The notes below the pieces were generated by a model. That model was not told the origin of the DNA and made no database searches. It worked only from the letters and a program-made list of their open reading frames with translations. From contig CM055097.1 in assembly GCA_029204225.1 (NCBI GenBank), forward strand, positions 29,603,785-29,667,784: 64,000 nucleotides of DNA, read 5' to 3'. Every line of letters starts with the position of its first letter. The first letter of the stretch is position 1. This DNA comes from Diphasiastrum complanatum (lineage: Eukaryota; Streptophyta; Lycopodiopsida; Lycopodiales; Lycopodiaceae). The translations under genes and the position numbers were made by a program. This document shows positions 24,771-35,696 of this stretch, in pieces.

Positions 24771-25803
24771 AACTAGGAGGCAAAGGAATGTTGTGTGATT
24801 TTGTGCCTACAATCTTGGTATTTGTGAAGATTTTCATAGCAGTTTCCCAGGACCCGTCTAATCCTATGAGGAGTGTTTGCCAATCTTCCTTCTTGATCTT
24901 GAATTGTAAATATTTTCCTTCATATGCTTACATGAAATGAATAGTCCCTACTAATATCTGTTTTCCCATGAGAGTTAAGGGCAATGTGCTTAGTTAATGA
25001 AGTTTTTCCACACATTTTTTATCCTTCATCAAGAGAGACATTCAACTAAAAAATATAGGAACCTTTAGATAGACACAGCTGCCAATATCTGAAAAGAATG
25101 AGATAGGAAAATAATTTGCCAGAACATATGTACTTGAGTTTTGTAGACTGATGAGCTTAGTGGAGCAGGAATGGGATGCTTTTCAAACAGCCCATCCTCT
25201 GGACGAGGGCAAATGATGTCCTGCACATGTAGCTGAACATCTGCAACATTATTGCATGTATAACTTCATGTGTCAATGTTTAGATAATCATCTCCAAGAG
25301 GCTCATCCACGATGATCGCCTACCACAAAAAATGTCACCAACCGTAATGCATTTCTATCAATCCTACTAACTAGATAGTAATGCATGACATCTCTCTCAC
25401 GGTATATAAGTGGTCAAATATTTTGTTAAAACCCTTCCTCTAGATACCACTAAAAGGTGAATCCTTTTATTTTCACCATTTTATCTGAGGAGAAGAAATC
25501 TAAGAGGTAATAAATAAAAACTCTAATAATACCCTTTCTATCTTTCTATAAGGTAATTACTGATCAATATCGTCTCCAGAGCAACTATACAGTACCTGCA
25601 GCAGCAAATCAGAGAAGTGGGAGGCTATAAGACCACATCTCTAGGAATCTTAGTAAACCAAACAGTGAATTTAAAGATTTAAGACTAGAAAAGTGGATAA
25701 TTGAAGATGGAAGCATCAGCTAACTAGCTGAGAAACCATGAGGAATCAATCTTTCCAACGACAGTGATGATCCTAGCACAGAAAGTCAATTTGCAGCCAA
25801 ATG
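24771..25803. other. Flank and probable 3' untranslated region of the F-box gene
   Basis: No coding motif seen. The part nearest the gene (about 25.45-25.80 kb) is the likely 3' untranslated region on the reverse strand. An AATAAA signal in that sense lies at 25466-25471, about 330 bp past the stop codon. Confidence 0.4.
25466..25471 (-). terminator. Candidate polyadenylation signal of the F-box/LRR gene
   Basis: AATAAA on the reverse strand about 330 bp downstream of the stop. AT-rich sequence makes chance matches common, so this is weak. Confidence 0.3.
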
Positions 25804-27270
25804 CTAACTTGCAGGAAAGGTATAATTTTGATAGTCTGATGTGCTTGGCTCACTTGCTGGCAGAAGCACTCTCCTCTTTGATGCAACATTTTGCACTGCA
25901 TCAGTAAGCTTGCCCTTCTCCACCCAAATCCTGGTGAGGCTTTGGCATCCAGTGAGTAAACTCATTAAGCCTGTGGAAGTGATATTATCACAGCATAGAA
26001 TAACGAGGCTACGCAAAAGCTGACAGTTTCTACCAATATACTCCATTGCTTTATCAGTTAGCTTTCTACACCTCCTCAATTTGAGATGGAGCAACCTTTG
26101 GCAGCTAGATGCAAGCATTGCCACCAGTTCCTTATCAACCAGAAGATCGTTGTCAGATAGATTAAGACTCCTGAGACTCTTGAGGTGCTGGCCTAGGCAT
26201 GTCAAGGTCCCTGGATCCTGTACAATGGCCCTGCACCTTATCAACGCCAGATCTTCAAGGTTTGATCTTAACTGCGTGCCAAGTAGCTTAATTCCTGCCC
26301 CTGTAGCCATCCAGCAGCTGTGCAATCTCAAGCTCCTCAGAGAAACACCATTCTGGGCTATGATGGCCAGATCTTCATTGAAAAGATCCAGAGGAAGCCT
26401 CAATTCAAGAACCTCTAGACTAGTGCAACTTCTGATGACATGGTGGAGACCATTGGTATCTCCACCATCCTGAAAAATCAGCACCTTCAAAGCTCTGCAA
26501 CTTGTGGCAACCATCCTGAGAATCAAATTGGCAATCACTCTGCACCTTCTGAGCTGAAGCTCTTGCACCGATGCCAAACACTGCATCAGGGCCACAGTGT
26601 CGGTATCACCAATTCCCTCACAATTGAACAGTTCCAGCCTGTGCAGCTTTCTGCAGTTTAGCCATAGCCATCCCAACCCTGAATTGCTTGGACTGATTCC
26701 CTCCAAACAAAGCTTCTCCAGTGCTAGTTCCCCTGCAGGAACATCCCCCCAATTTGTTTTCTCACTTGCAAGGCATCCTACCAATGAAAGCTCCCTTAAT
26801 GCTCTGAAATTGCTCAGAAATGGCATATGATTGGGATCTAGGCACATCAGGTGGAGAGAAGAAATATCTGGGCAACCCCTTGCAAGTGCTTGAAGACCAC
26901 CCAGAGTAGCTTTTGCTGCCAGAAACCGAAAATGCCTGAGAAAATGGGAGCATGATCCAACGGCTACCAAGACCTGCTCCAAAAGCTCTGGATTTTGATC
27001 CTCACCCTCCATCATGAGAGAAAGAGATGTGATCTGAGAATATCTTCTTACCAGGTTTTGGATGGATGAACAGAAGGAGAGAAATGAGCCACCTCCAGGA
27101 ACACACAGCCCCAGGTTTTGCTTGGCTTTTCCCTCCACCATAAGCCATCTTTTGCAGACAAAGGATATATTTTTGTGATCTATGGTGTCCTTTACGTGAC
27201 TGAAAATCTCTGCTAAAAGCTCATCACAAAGCACTGTGTTGACTAGATCTAAATTTTTGTGATCCTCCAT
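25804..27270 (-). CDS. F-box/leucine-rich-repeat protein
   Basis: Intact intronless reading frame of 488 residues from the ATG at 27270. The frame stays open for 24 more codons upstream without an ATG, and an in-frame stop lies at 27343-27345, so 27270 is the only supported start. Residues about 8-50 form the F-box (LCDELLAEIFSHV, then ISFVCKRWL, residues 35-43), which in this family binds SKP1. Residues about 75-465 hold degenerate leucine-rich repeats of the cysteine-containing type, clearest near the C-terminus (LRSLNLSDNDL, LLHLKLRRCRKLTDKAMEYI). F-box/LRR proteins select substrates for SCF ubiquitin ligases in the nucleus or cytosol. The VCKRWL-VEG spacing recalls plant SKIP2/VFB-type proteins, an inference; the substrate is unknown. 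The gene stands alone among mobile-element relics, and no inactivating change is seen. Confidence 0.9.
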   Translation of the reverse strand: MEDHKNLDLVNTVLCDELLAEIFSHVKDTIDHKNISFVCKRWLMVEGKAKQNLGLCVPGGGSFLSFCSSIQNLVRRYSQITSLSLMMEGEDQNPELLEQVLVAVGSCSHFLRHFRFLAAKATLGGLQALARGCPDISSLHLMCLDPNHMPFLSNFRALRELSLVGCLASEKTNWGDVPAGELALEKLCLEGISPSNSGLGWLWLNCRKLHRLELFNCEGIGDTDTVALMQCLASVQELQLRRCRVIANLILRMVATSCRALKVLIFQDGGDTNGLHHVIRSCTSLEVLELRLPLDLFNEDLAIIAQNGVSLRSLRLHSCWMATGAGIKLLGTQLRSNLEDLALIRCRAIVQDPGTLTCLGQHLKSLRSLNLSDNDLLVDKELVAMLASSCQRLLHLKLRRCRKLTDKAMEYIGRNCQLLRSLVILCCDNITSTGLMSLLTGCQSLTRIWVEKGKLTDAVQNVASKRRVLLPASEPSTSDYQNYTFPAS

Positions 27271-27324
27271 GGGTATTAGCAACTGCCTATGGTAGGGACG
27301 CTTACGGATTTGGATATACCTTGG

Positions 27325-27345
27325 CAAAGCTGCAAATCTAGTTCA
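27325..27345 (-). promoter_or_regulatory. 5' leader just upstream of the F-box/LRR start, with possible leader-intron acceptor
   Basis: Reverse-strand sequence GAACTAGATTTGCAG ends 60 bp before the start ATG and looks like a 3' splice site, so a leader intron is possible. The in-frame stop at 27343-27345 closes the reading frame. No clear TATA box was identified upstream. Confidence 0.2.
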
Positions 27346-27395
27346 AGTAGATCGCAGCTCTGTGCTGGAGTGCCTGCAGCACATATTTCTCAGAA

Positions 27396-27664
27396 GATAG
27401 AAAAACAGACGATCTTGCATTCATTTCACCAGGCAAGAGGAACCCACATCTGCAGATCTCACATAGAACTTTCGTACAAGTATGCGAAAAATAATCACCT
27501 CTTTCTTCTCTTTCTCTAAGCAATTTGGAAGAAAAAGAGAAGATCTTGTATCAAATCATCAGGCAAGAGGTGCCCACAGCTGCAAATCTCACCTAGAAAT
27601 TTTGCCGAAATGGGCAGAATATAACCTTATCCTTCCTCTGTTTTTCTAAGCGATTTGGAAATAA
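27396..27664. repeat. Tandem duplication (about 130 bp unit) in the 5' flank of the F-box/LRR gene
   Basis: Two adjacent copies share CATCAGGCAAGAGG-like, CCCACA-CTGCA-ATCTCAC, CTAGAAA-like and TCTAAGC-ATTTGGAA landmarks in the same order (about 27396-27530 and 27531-27664). Divergence is moderate. They lie 125-395 bp upstream of the ATG, so they are leader or proximal promoter. Confidence 0.75.
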
Positions 27665-28096
27665 TCAACACACCACAGCGCATTAAAAGTAAAGCTAATT
27701 GTAGCAGATGAAAGCATAACCATGGCGATCCCGAATTCCCAACAAGCTCTAAAAAATGCAACGCCACTGGAAGGACCGAGCCTTGTCTTTTGAAATCAAA
27801 ACCAAAGGCTTTTACACAATTACCTTAAAACAAACGTATAATCAAGAAAACCCATACCCAAATGCGTCAATTTTCAGATCCTATGGTGATTCCTCACCGA
27901 TTCTTCATCTTCTTCTTTGCTGCTGCATGTTCTCTTATGTCTGTCTGTCTGTCTGTCTAATTCTCATCATAGTAGGAGCTTTATGTAAGCGCTAACAATA
28001 ATCCATTCCAAGGGGGGAAGATGAACAATCATCCATCTGTTACATTCCATCACACTAGACCAAACCTGTCAATTTCTTTGTCAGGCGACAGGACTC

Positions 28097-28144
<48 letters not shown>

Positions 28145-28237
28145 ACCTGACCGTGACCTCTTAAGATAACGTCACCAGGGGTGGATGAGGGGTTAAACAA
28201 AACTCTTTAACATTTACTTGCGACCCTTGGAAAATTC
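27665..28237. other. Upstream region of the F-box/LRR gene; no other gene seen
   Basis: No coding motif. A short (GTCT)5 run lies at about 27938-27960, followed by the CT microsatellite at 28101-28142. Confidence 0.4.
28101..28142. repeat. CT microsatellite (GA on the F-box gene strand)
   Basis: About 21 CT units, 830 bp upstream of the F-box/LRR start codon. GA tracts occur in plant promoters, but no function is shown here. Confidence 0.97.
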
Positions 28238-28651
28238 ATGTTTCAACCCATTGAGGGGAGAGAGAGAGAGAATGCATGGCCAACATGCATCGTATATGTT
28301 TCAAACTTTGGGGATGGGATGTTAAAAGACTTCGACAGGCACCTCACTGATGCTTTCTTTCTCTTGGCTATTGAGACTTATGACACCTTGCATCGACGCT
28401 TTGAGGATTTTCTTCGCATGTGTTCTCAGCAGGCGGCAGAGTGTCAAGATATTCCTGGTTCTATCCTCATGGCTTCTTTCAAACAACGTGTTTCCATTGC
28501 CCTGCAACGTGCTCAGGCCCTATCTATTTTGCAACGGGCGACCGTGGCTGGGTCTGCTACATCTCATCTCCCTTCATTAGCCGACTCACCACCTCTTCAC
28601 CTTTCTGATCTACTGCAGTCAGTTGGCAGACTCTCACGGACATCATCATAG
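28238..28651 (+). pseudogene. Probable C-terminal tail of a LINE-type reverse-transcriptase protein
   Basis: A 137-codon open frame with an ATG at 28238. Residues from about 36 on (LTDAFFLLAIETYDTLH, then FKQRVSIALQRAQALSIL) resemble the extreme C-terminus of LINE-like RT polyproteins of plants and algae, where a DxFxPLAIExxGxLH block is followed by an RQRVSxALQRAQAxxIL block. This is recalled from family knowledge and not searched. The RT and endonuclease domains are absent, so the copy would be severely 5'-truncated, as LINE insertions usually are. The first 30 or so residues come from a GA-rich stretch and are probably not part of the original protein. No poly-A tail is obvious; a GAATAAA lies near 28777. 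Confidence 0.45.
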
Positions 28652-29341
28652 TTTATGCACTTTTATTTTTAATGCCAAGATTTGGAAGAATCTTAACTTT
28701 ACTGCAAGCTTTGCTCTTGTTTGAGCCTACTTTTGTTATATATCTTTTTCATCAATGTACCTACTAATTTTTCCTATGAATAAATGCACCAGGGGTTTAA
28801 GGACATGCACAACATCCATCACTAGAACATCCCTGAAGTGGAGCCTTTCAGAAATGTATGTGTTTGATAAGCTTGTACTTTCCAAACTGGAGGCCTATCC
28901 TGGGGGTGCATCCCGGATGCAGCAGAACAATATCCATGTGGCCACCAACGTCTCTCGCTATTGAGCTCTACTACCCATTTCGACAAGCATTAGTGACCTA
29001 ATATAGCAAGTCATCAAAAACTTGGAATTCTCAAAATTTGTAAATTGACATGTGGAGTCACCTTATATTTCATCATCAAATGTGTTCATATTTTATCACT
29101 TAATATACGTGTTGACTATTTTTACCTTGTAAAGCATGCAAAGCAATGGATATCATGTATAAGGTTCGCACTTATGACGTATGCCTTGAGAGTGTGTTTG
29201 TACTACTTATTGGCTAATTTTGCCGATAAGGTTGAACATGCAAAATTTGAGTTGCTAAACATTGCCACTTGGCAAATCTTGCTAGGCTAATTCGAATCTC
29301 TTGCATGTGTAATTAAACAATGCCTACATTTCTGATCACAA
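28652..29341. other. No gene recognised
   Basis: Possible 3' flank of the LINE-like relic, then unassigned AT-rich sequence. Confidence 0.4.
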
Positions 29342-29937
29342 TACCTACAAACTAATCACATTCCCAAATCACATGAATTTATTCTCTCTCTCTCTCTCAT
29401 CATTTGAGAGAGAGTAAGGCTCGTTGGGTTGAGTTGATGCAAGAGTATAAATTTGAATCTTGTTCTATCGAAGGAGCTAAAAATCAAGGAGATGCTCTGA
29501 TACCACCACCTGGATAGGAGATAAGCACACAAGAGAACGAGTTGTGGCAAGGACCACCCAACCAATAGTCTAACGAACACTTAGACACCCCCAAGCTAGT
29601 CCCTATAGAAGGTACTACGATAGCAAGAGCATAGAGATAATGCTTGATTGTTGATAATAAAAATGTGTCATATGGAGCTTAGGGTTTGGGTTTGGGTATA
29701 TGTTCTTGAATATTGACGATCAATCATTCTCTTTATGCTCTTGCTATTGTAGTATCTTCCATAGGGATAAACTTGGGAGTGTCTAACCATTCATTAGACC
29801 TGTTGGATTGATCTTGCCACAAACCGTTCCCTTGCGTGCTTATTTCCTATCCAAGTGATTGTGGTGGGTATTACATTAAATCTAGACAGAGAGAATACAT
29901 TCGTGTAGTTTTGGAATGTGATTAATCTGTAGGTTAT
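29342..29937. repeat. Large imperfect inverted repeat built from two head-to-head LTR-like segments
   Basis: Arms about 29342-29655 and 29713-29937 are reverse complements by eye: the left arm reads TACCTACAAACTAATCAC, the right arm in reverse ACCTACAGATTAATCAC, and both contain a GGATAGGA-ATAAGCAC block and a GATAC-AC-ATAGCAAGAGCAT core. The left arm has about 95 extra bp (about 29399-29500) that include GCTCTGATACCA at 29494-29505, the exact complement of the initiator-Met primer site. The right arm has a degenerate version. The arms therefore look like LTR plus primer site plus start of internal region, arranged head to head. Confidence 0.75.
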
Positions 29938-30889
29938 GGATGCATGCATTTTTCTCTCTAGAGAGAGAATACATTCATCTATACTTAACCACAAAAGCTG
30001 TACAATTGTAGGCCCATCCATGCAAGGCAAGTGTCACACATGCTACATAGATGCATGTTCCATAGCTTACTGAAAGGTGCATAATAGTTCACACAATTGT
30101 CCTCCACCTTTAAGTACCCACAAAGCAATGGGAAATGCATCTCAGTTGCATGTGTAACACTCGTCTCTATATATAATTCCTAGGTATTTTTTGACGAGGG
30201 ATCAATCCAAGTAAAAAGAGTCTAAATAACAAGTGACATTGTCTTTGTGGAGCACCAAGATACAATTTAACTTGTTGAATCATTGGCTCTTTCTTTGCTA
30301 AGCCATACTCCCCTATCAACAAATAGTTTCTATGTTGGAAAATGATAAATGCACAATCTCTCAGACACCACATCTACCTATTTTAAAATTGTTATGAAAT
30401 CATATTCTAAAATTGCAGAATTGAAGGCTAATTCAGGCATTAGAAAATTCATACATCTACTCAAAAAAATGGATCATTCATAAAATATAAAACAATATTG
30501 GAATTGGACAACACACATCATTTTCTGCAAATAATATCAAAGATGAATAGTCCAAAATAGTTCAGTTACTACTGTTGCAATTTTGCTTATTTCAATCTGT
30601 AATAGATCGTAATCCTAAGTCACTGAATAATTTGCTACAACATTATTAACTTCTTTTCAACCAACTAAAACACAGATGAATTACATCTATTTATAGTGTG
30701 CATAATTTTCCTAACGGTCTTAGGGCTCTGATCCCTAGAAAATAACGTTGCATTATGCTGCTATAGTGTCCCATAGTGACCTTAAAGATTAAAATCTATT
30801 TTGACCTTGTATTTCAGTCCTCTGCTATAATGGTTCGCATTTTGCATTTTGAGCTTGTGGATTGAAATTACATTTTAACCCAGAGAAAT
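29938..30889. other. No gene recognised
   Basis: AT-rich unassigned sequence with short GA/CT runs; no coding motif seen. Confidence 0.45.
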
Positions 30890-31035
30890 CAAAATTTTAT
30901 TTCAACCATTATATCGATCCGATCCTAGACTGTCAAATTTCTATCATACTTTATCTCAATGTGCTTGGACTTGGAATGAAACCTAGAATTAAGAGAGAAA
31001 GCTATAGTACTTTGATTATCACAAGAAACCAAAAG
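30890..31035 (-). mobile_element. Copia RNase H relic (short)
   Basis: Reverse-strand reading contains the CDNQST and FHSKSKHIEI signatures of the Copia RNase H end, closely matching the block at 4.37-4.45 kb. No LTR is attached. Small fossil fragment. Confidence 0.7.
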
Positions 31036-31312
31036 CAGTATGCAGATCACAACCACAATCACCATTGCTCAAGCAGCTCAAGCTCTCAAAGATGGCACAA
31101 CAAAAGTTAATGTATTACACAGGAAAACTATACATATATGGAACACTCAAACTGCATGTCCTTGACAAGTGTCAATAAACTGGCCTACCACCTGCCAAAC
31201 TACAATTAGGCCCACTATTGGCCTCATCTACTGACAAACTCGAGACATGTCCTAGAGTATAGCAAAAGTTGTCAAAAATATATTGTACAGGCTAGTTTCC
31301 CTACATGTGGCT
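31036..31312. other. Unassigned flank of element A2
   Basis: No coding motif seen. Confidence 0.4.
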
Positions 31313-31619
31313 TGTGAGAAATATCAACTAGTTTAGTCATATTTTGGTTAATTGGCATTTTAGGCCAATATGCCATTTTAGACTTAGAGATAGATATTTC
31401 AAAGTTATATTAGTCTAAATGTTTTTGAATTACCACTTTTGGAAAGTGAAGGAAAGCAAGTAGGCGAGTTTGGACCCATTCAAATTTGAATGATTGGTAC
31501 ATTGAATCTAGTCCATATTATGAGTAGGGTTTTGGATCTCGAAGTTTCTATGGAGGGAAACCACATTCAAAATAGGGCCTAGACCTATTATAAATAGTGT
31601 ACAAGCATGGGAGAACATG

Positions 31620-31692
<73 letters not shown>

Positions 31693-32615
31693 TCATTTCA
31701 TGCTTATACATGAGTTCTCTTGGGTTCATCTATCCATTCGTGATTAACAAAATCTTCACATGGTATCAGAGCTATTGTTGCAGGTTATTGAAGGATCAGC
31801 CATATTTAGCAAGGATTTGGAAAAATTACCAATTCTAGAGTGTGCTAGATTGATTTCTACTTAAAAATCAAGCATTTTGCATATGTAGAATTGATCTTTT
31901 GTAGGTCAAAACTCAATATAGGGTTAGGATCTTGAAGTAGGCCATTTTTCACTCTTCACTTACTAGATTTGGGTGACTTTAATTGCATTAGAAAGGTCTA
32001 CAAGATTCTATATCAAATTTTTGGCAATTGCATGTAGAATTTGGAAGATTCAATTTTTTGTGATTTTGTCAAAATCCTATTTTTGATTGGATCTCTATTT
32101 TTTTGAGGTTGCTGGACTTCAAAATAGTGTGTTTCAGTCTTAGGAAGTGGCAAGATTCATTAGATTGTGGGTGGATCATAGTTTGATCAAGATTTCTTAT
32201 TATATGTGTTGATTTGCTAGTTATAGTGCTAGAAGAGAATTGAGAGGTTCCATATCTTTGTGATTTCTTTTTGGAAACATTTGTTGTTATTCAAACAAGT
32301 ACTTTGTGCATTGGAACAGGTTGAAAGAGAGGATTAGGTCACTTCAACATGGCTACAAATGGAGGCTTTATGTTGGAGAGCAATGATAGGCTTACCTCAT
32401 CAAACTACTCTACATGGAAGGTGAGAATGGAATCACTTCTTGAGATGCATGAGTTGTTGGAAATTGTTGTAGGAGTGGAGGAAAGACCCTTGGTACAACA
32501 AGATCAAATGAGATATGACAAGAGAGCTAAAGAGCTCTACACATGATCAAGATGAATATTACCAATGAGCTACTCAAGGAGATTGGTACGTCTTTGGAGG
32601 CTTGGAAAGTTTTGA
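31313..32615 (+). mobile_element. Family A element, copy A2: 5' LTR, primer site and start of Gag
   Basis: LTR 31313-31760 (TGTGAGAAATATCAAC...AATCTTCACA), exact primer site TGGTATCAGAGC at 31761-31772, a leader homologous to 11.37-11.95 kb, then Gag from the ATG at 32349 (MATNGGFMLESNDRL, matching A1). The Gag is interrupted at about 32615 by element G. A family-A LTR in the same orientation at 47109 may be its 3' LTR. Broken fossil. Confidence 0.85.
31622..31689. repeat. CT microsatellite inside the A2 LTR
   Basis: About 34 CT units at a position where the LTR at 47109 has only about six units and the A1 LTR an interrupted CT-rich run. Confidence 0.97.
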
Positions 32616-32808
32616 GGTGTGAAAGCATAGCAAAAAAGACCAAGAATGGATCTAAATCAGATCCACAAGAGTGACTGGGTGTTATATTAGATTGATCTAC
32701 CAATCTACACAAGATTAGATAGCATTAGATCAAATCTACATCAAGAAATCTAGCAAGAACAATCAATAATGATCAAAACTTTGCTTTGCTGGTTTCACAC
32801 ATGTGAAA

Positions 32809-33985
32809 TGATGAGAATGAAAGAATGAATGCACTCAAAAAATTTAAATTCTAGCCAAGACTCTGGTGACAAACTGATAAAATTAAATCATGAACGATTC
32901 GCGAAACTCTTCCTAACACTCGAATTATTTTTGTTCGAGTTGGATCAATCAGGCTCTCTAACACAACCAAATAAAACGAGACAAATTCTAAACAAAAATG
33001 AAACAAAAGTGAAGCGAAACTTGCACTGACATTGATTCATGTTGGAAGCATAGATCGCGAAACGAAACGAAACGAAACGAAAGAATTTGCGACACAATCA
33101 CTCTAACGAGACGAGACAAGACGAAACAGGACGAAATGAAATGAAACAAAACGAAACCTAGGTGAGCTCTGTAATTGATTTACCCTTGTAGCCAAGTGAT
33201 CGCGAAACAAAACGGACCATGAAGCGAAAGGATTCGCGAACGAGATCAGTTTGTTAGAAATTCAGATGTGATCGTTGGTCACTGCCGGCTGTATCACTCC
33301 TACAATCCTTCAGAGAGTAGTTAGACACTGTTGATCTACGTTAACAAATTAATGCAGCATTCAACGAGATCAAACCAAAGTGCGGAATAGAATGAACAAA
33401 CGAATCAGACACACGAATAGTAACAGACAAATTTACATTCAAGATCATACAATCATCTAGAATAATAATGTGCACAACAGCTACAAAATTATCTATTGAT
33501 TTTTCTGATTCTTCAAGCACTGCATGCAGATCCACGTAGTGCATTGGCATGAGATAAATACAGTTCTCATGAATTCGAGTCTCGCTTACTAGCGAACTTC
33601 TGGATCTACAGATCCTATTACAGAAATTGTCTCGCACACAGGCGGACTTGTTTTCTGAAAAATTCGTCTTCTGATTTCTTGTCTTGCTTACTAGCATTAG
33701 ACTTACTGTATTATGCATCAACCAGAAGGTATATAGTTTGCGAACAATTTTGTGTTGCGTCTTGTAACTTACAGATTAGAAAGATCAAACATCTAGAATT
33801 AATTACGAATTACAAGAGTGGCAGATTAGCCACGATCTAGAACACTTATGATGATGTCATGATATCAATCAGATATTCTGTTTGTGGGGCACGACTGATT
33901 TCGTGTCGTGTTGTGTCGCCTTTTGCCAAAGGTTCAAAATTGAAAGCTAGAAAAGCTTTGGCATTAGAAACAAAATGTTTCTTCA
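32809..33985 (-). repeat. 3' LTR of B2 with GAAAC-type arrays
   Basis: 1177 bp. Contains an ACGAAACGAAACGAAACGAA run near 33060 and looser ACGAGACGAGACAAGACG copies after it. The matching part of the other LTR (about 38220-38320) is less regular. Confidence 0.9.
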
Positions 33986-34142
33986 GCTCCCTCTCAAAGC
34001 ATGATAGCTTGATGACTCCAAGGCTGCTCCTCTGTCTCTCGAATAGACCTTTGTCTAGGGCCTTTGTGAAAATGTCAGCAACCATGTCTTTCGTTCCAAT
34101 GAAGGTGATCTGTAGCATTTTCTTCCCAATTAGTTCCCTGAT

Positions 34143-35696
34143 CCATAATCAAGAAGTCTTCATCAAAATGGCATCTCAGGGAGGATATCTTCCAGAAGCC
34201 AGTGAAAGACTAAACACTTCTAGTTACTCAATTTGGAAGTTCAGAATGGAGTCTATTTTAATACTCTAGGATGTTATGGATATTGTGCTTGGTGAGGCTA
34301 TGCAAAATCCTACTATCTATCATTGGAAAATGGCCAAGAGAGTGCTTAGATATAAATCTTCAACTTTTGATTTTGGTTTTTGTATAAAAGTGTAGATATT
34401 TCTATTATTGGTTATTCTGACTCGGATTTTGCAAGTGATAGAGCAGATCAAAAATCTACAAGTGCTTATGTCATATATCTTGGAGGAAACTTGATATCTT
34501 GGCTTTCCAAAAAGCAAGATACTATATCACTCTTATCATGTGAATCTGAGTACAAGGCACTCACTACAACAACAAAGGAAGTGCTTTGGATCAAGAGGTT
34601 ACTAGTGGAACTAAAGATAATCTTGGAAGAGGATCTACCTATGATCATGTGTGACAACATTTCAGCCCAAGCCCTTGCCAACAACCCGATATTCCATGCA
34701 AGGAGCAAGCATATCAAAGTTGCACATCACTTCGTGAGAGAGAAGCTCATTGGAGGGGAAATCAATTTGGAAACACATCATCTTGTATTGCTGATATGCT
34801 CACCAAACCTTTGAGCAAAAGTTCCTTCATCAAGCATAGAGCCAATCTTGGAGTTATACCAAGATCCATGTTCAAATCGATATAGATTATTTTTAGGAGG
34901 AGTGCTAAAATTGAAAAAACAATCCATATTGATTTCTTGGCTTGCTACAAATGTTGTACCATGCAAGTATGTAGCTCGTAAATGCAAAATGCCAAGTTTG
35001 CCATACATAGAACTCGAGCTATATGATTATGTAATATCTAGATTGAAGAATACAACTTGCATATAGTTTGTAGACATATAATTAGCAAAGTCATGCTTGT
35101 AGAAACTCGTGGCAATTCACATGCATTAATTGTAAGTGATCCATAGTGACATGCAAGGCATGCAAAAAGTGTAATGGACACATGCATGATAATTTGTACT
35201 TTCTTAGTTAGAACTAGCAAACTTTTTAAAAAGTTGGTAGAATTTCATGCATGGCAAGTGACAAATGTCACATAGACTCTAGATGTCACTTTCGATGTCA
35301 TTTTGTAATGAATGGATGTGGTTCTACCTCGAGCTACCTCAAACTCCATAAATATGTGTAGCTCTCCTCACAATCAATGATGAAGAACCAAAGTTTTGTA
35401 GCTACCTCATGCCATTTTGGATCTAAACTATTTTGCTTGTTATCTCTCTATCTTTTTCTCTCTAACTCATGTTGAAGCTAATCCTTATACACTAATATCT
35501 TGTACTTTTGCTAATTATTGATTCATTGCTATCATATTTAGTTGCTTAGCATGTTAGATTGTGGTTAAGCCATTTTTTCTGAACTAGATCTTGCTAATCA
35601 ATCTAGAATCAGGATACTATGCTAATCACAAAGCTTAATTAGATCCATCATACTTGTGGACATTCCTCACACATGTGAAATCTGGAAATTTTGTCA
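34143..35696 (+). mobile_element. Rearranged family C fragment (C2) inside B2
   Basis: Forward-strand copy related to C1 (55.2-61.2 kb). It holds the start of Gag (about 34170-34290, MASQGGYLPEASERL) directly followed by the end of RT and RNase H (about 34300-34815), then the purine tract and a 3' LTR 34903-35696 (794 bp, TGCTAAAATTG...TTTTGTCA). The middle of the element and the 5' LTR are absent. Both ends lie in coding sequence of B2, where the B2 RT is missing. Internally deleted fossil. Confidence 0.85.

Noticed and set aside
27271-27342. Extended F-box protein starting about 20 codons earlier
   Set aside because: The upstream open stretch has no ATG (the apparent start is TTG) and is closed by an in-frame stop; the ATG at 27270 is the supported start.
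29680-29700. Telomere-like TTAGGGTTTGGGTTTGGG
   Set aside because: Only one short imperfect run inside an LTR-like inverted repeat; no array.
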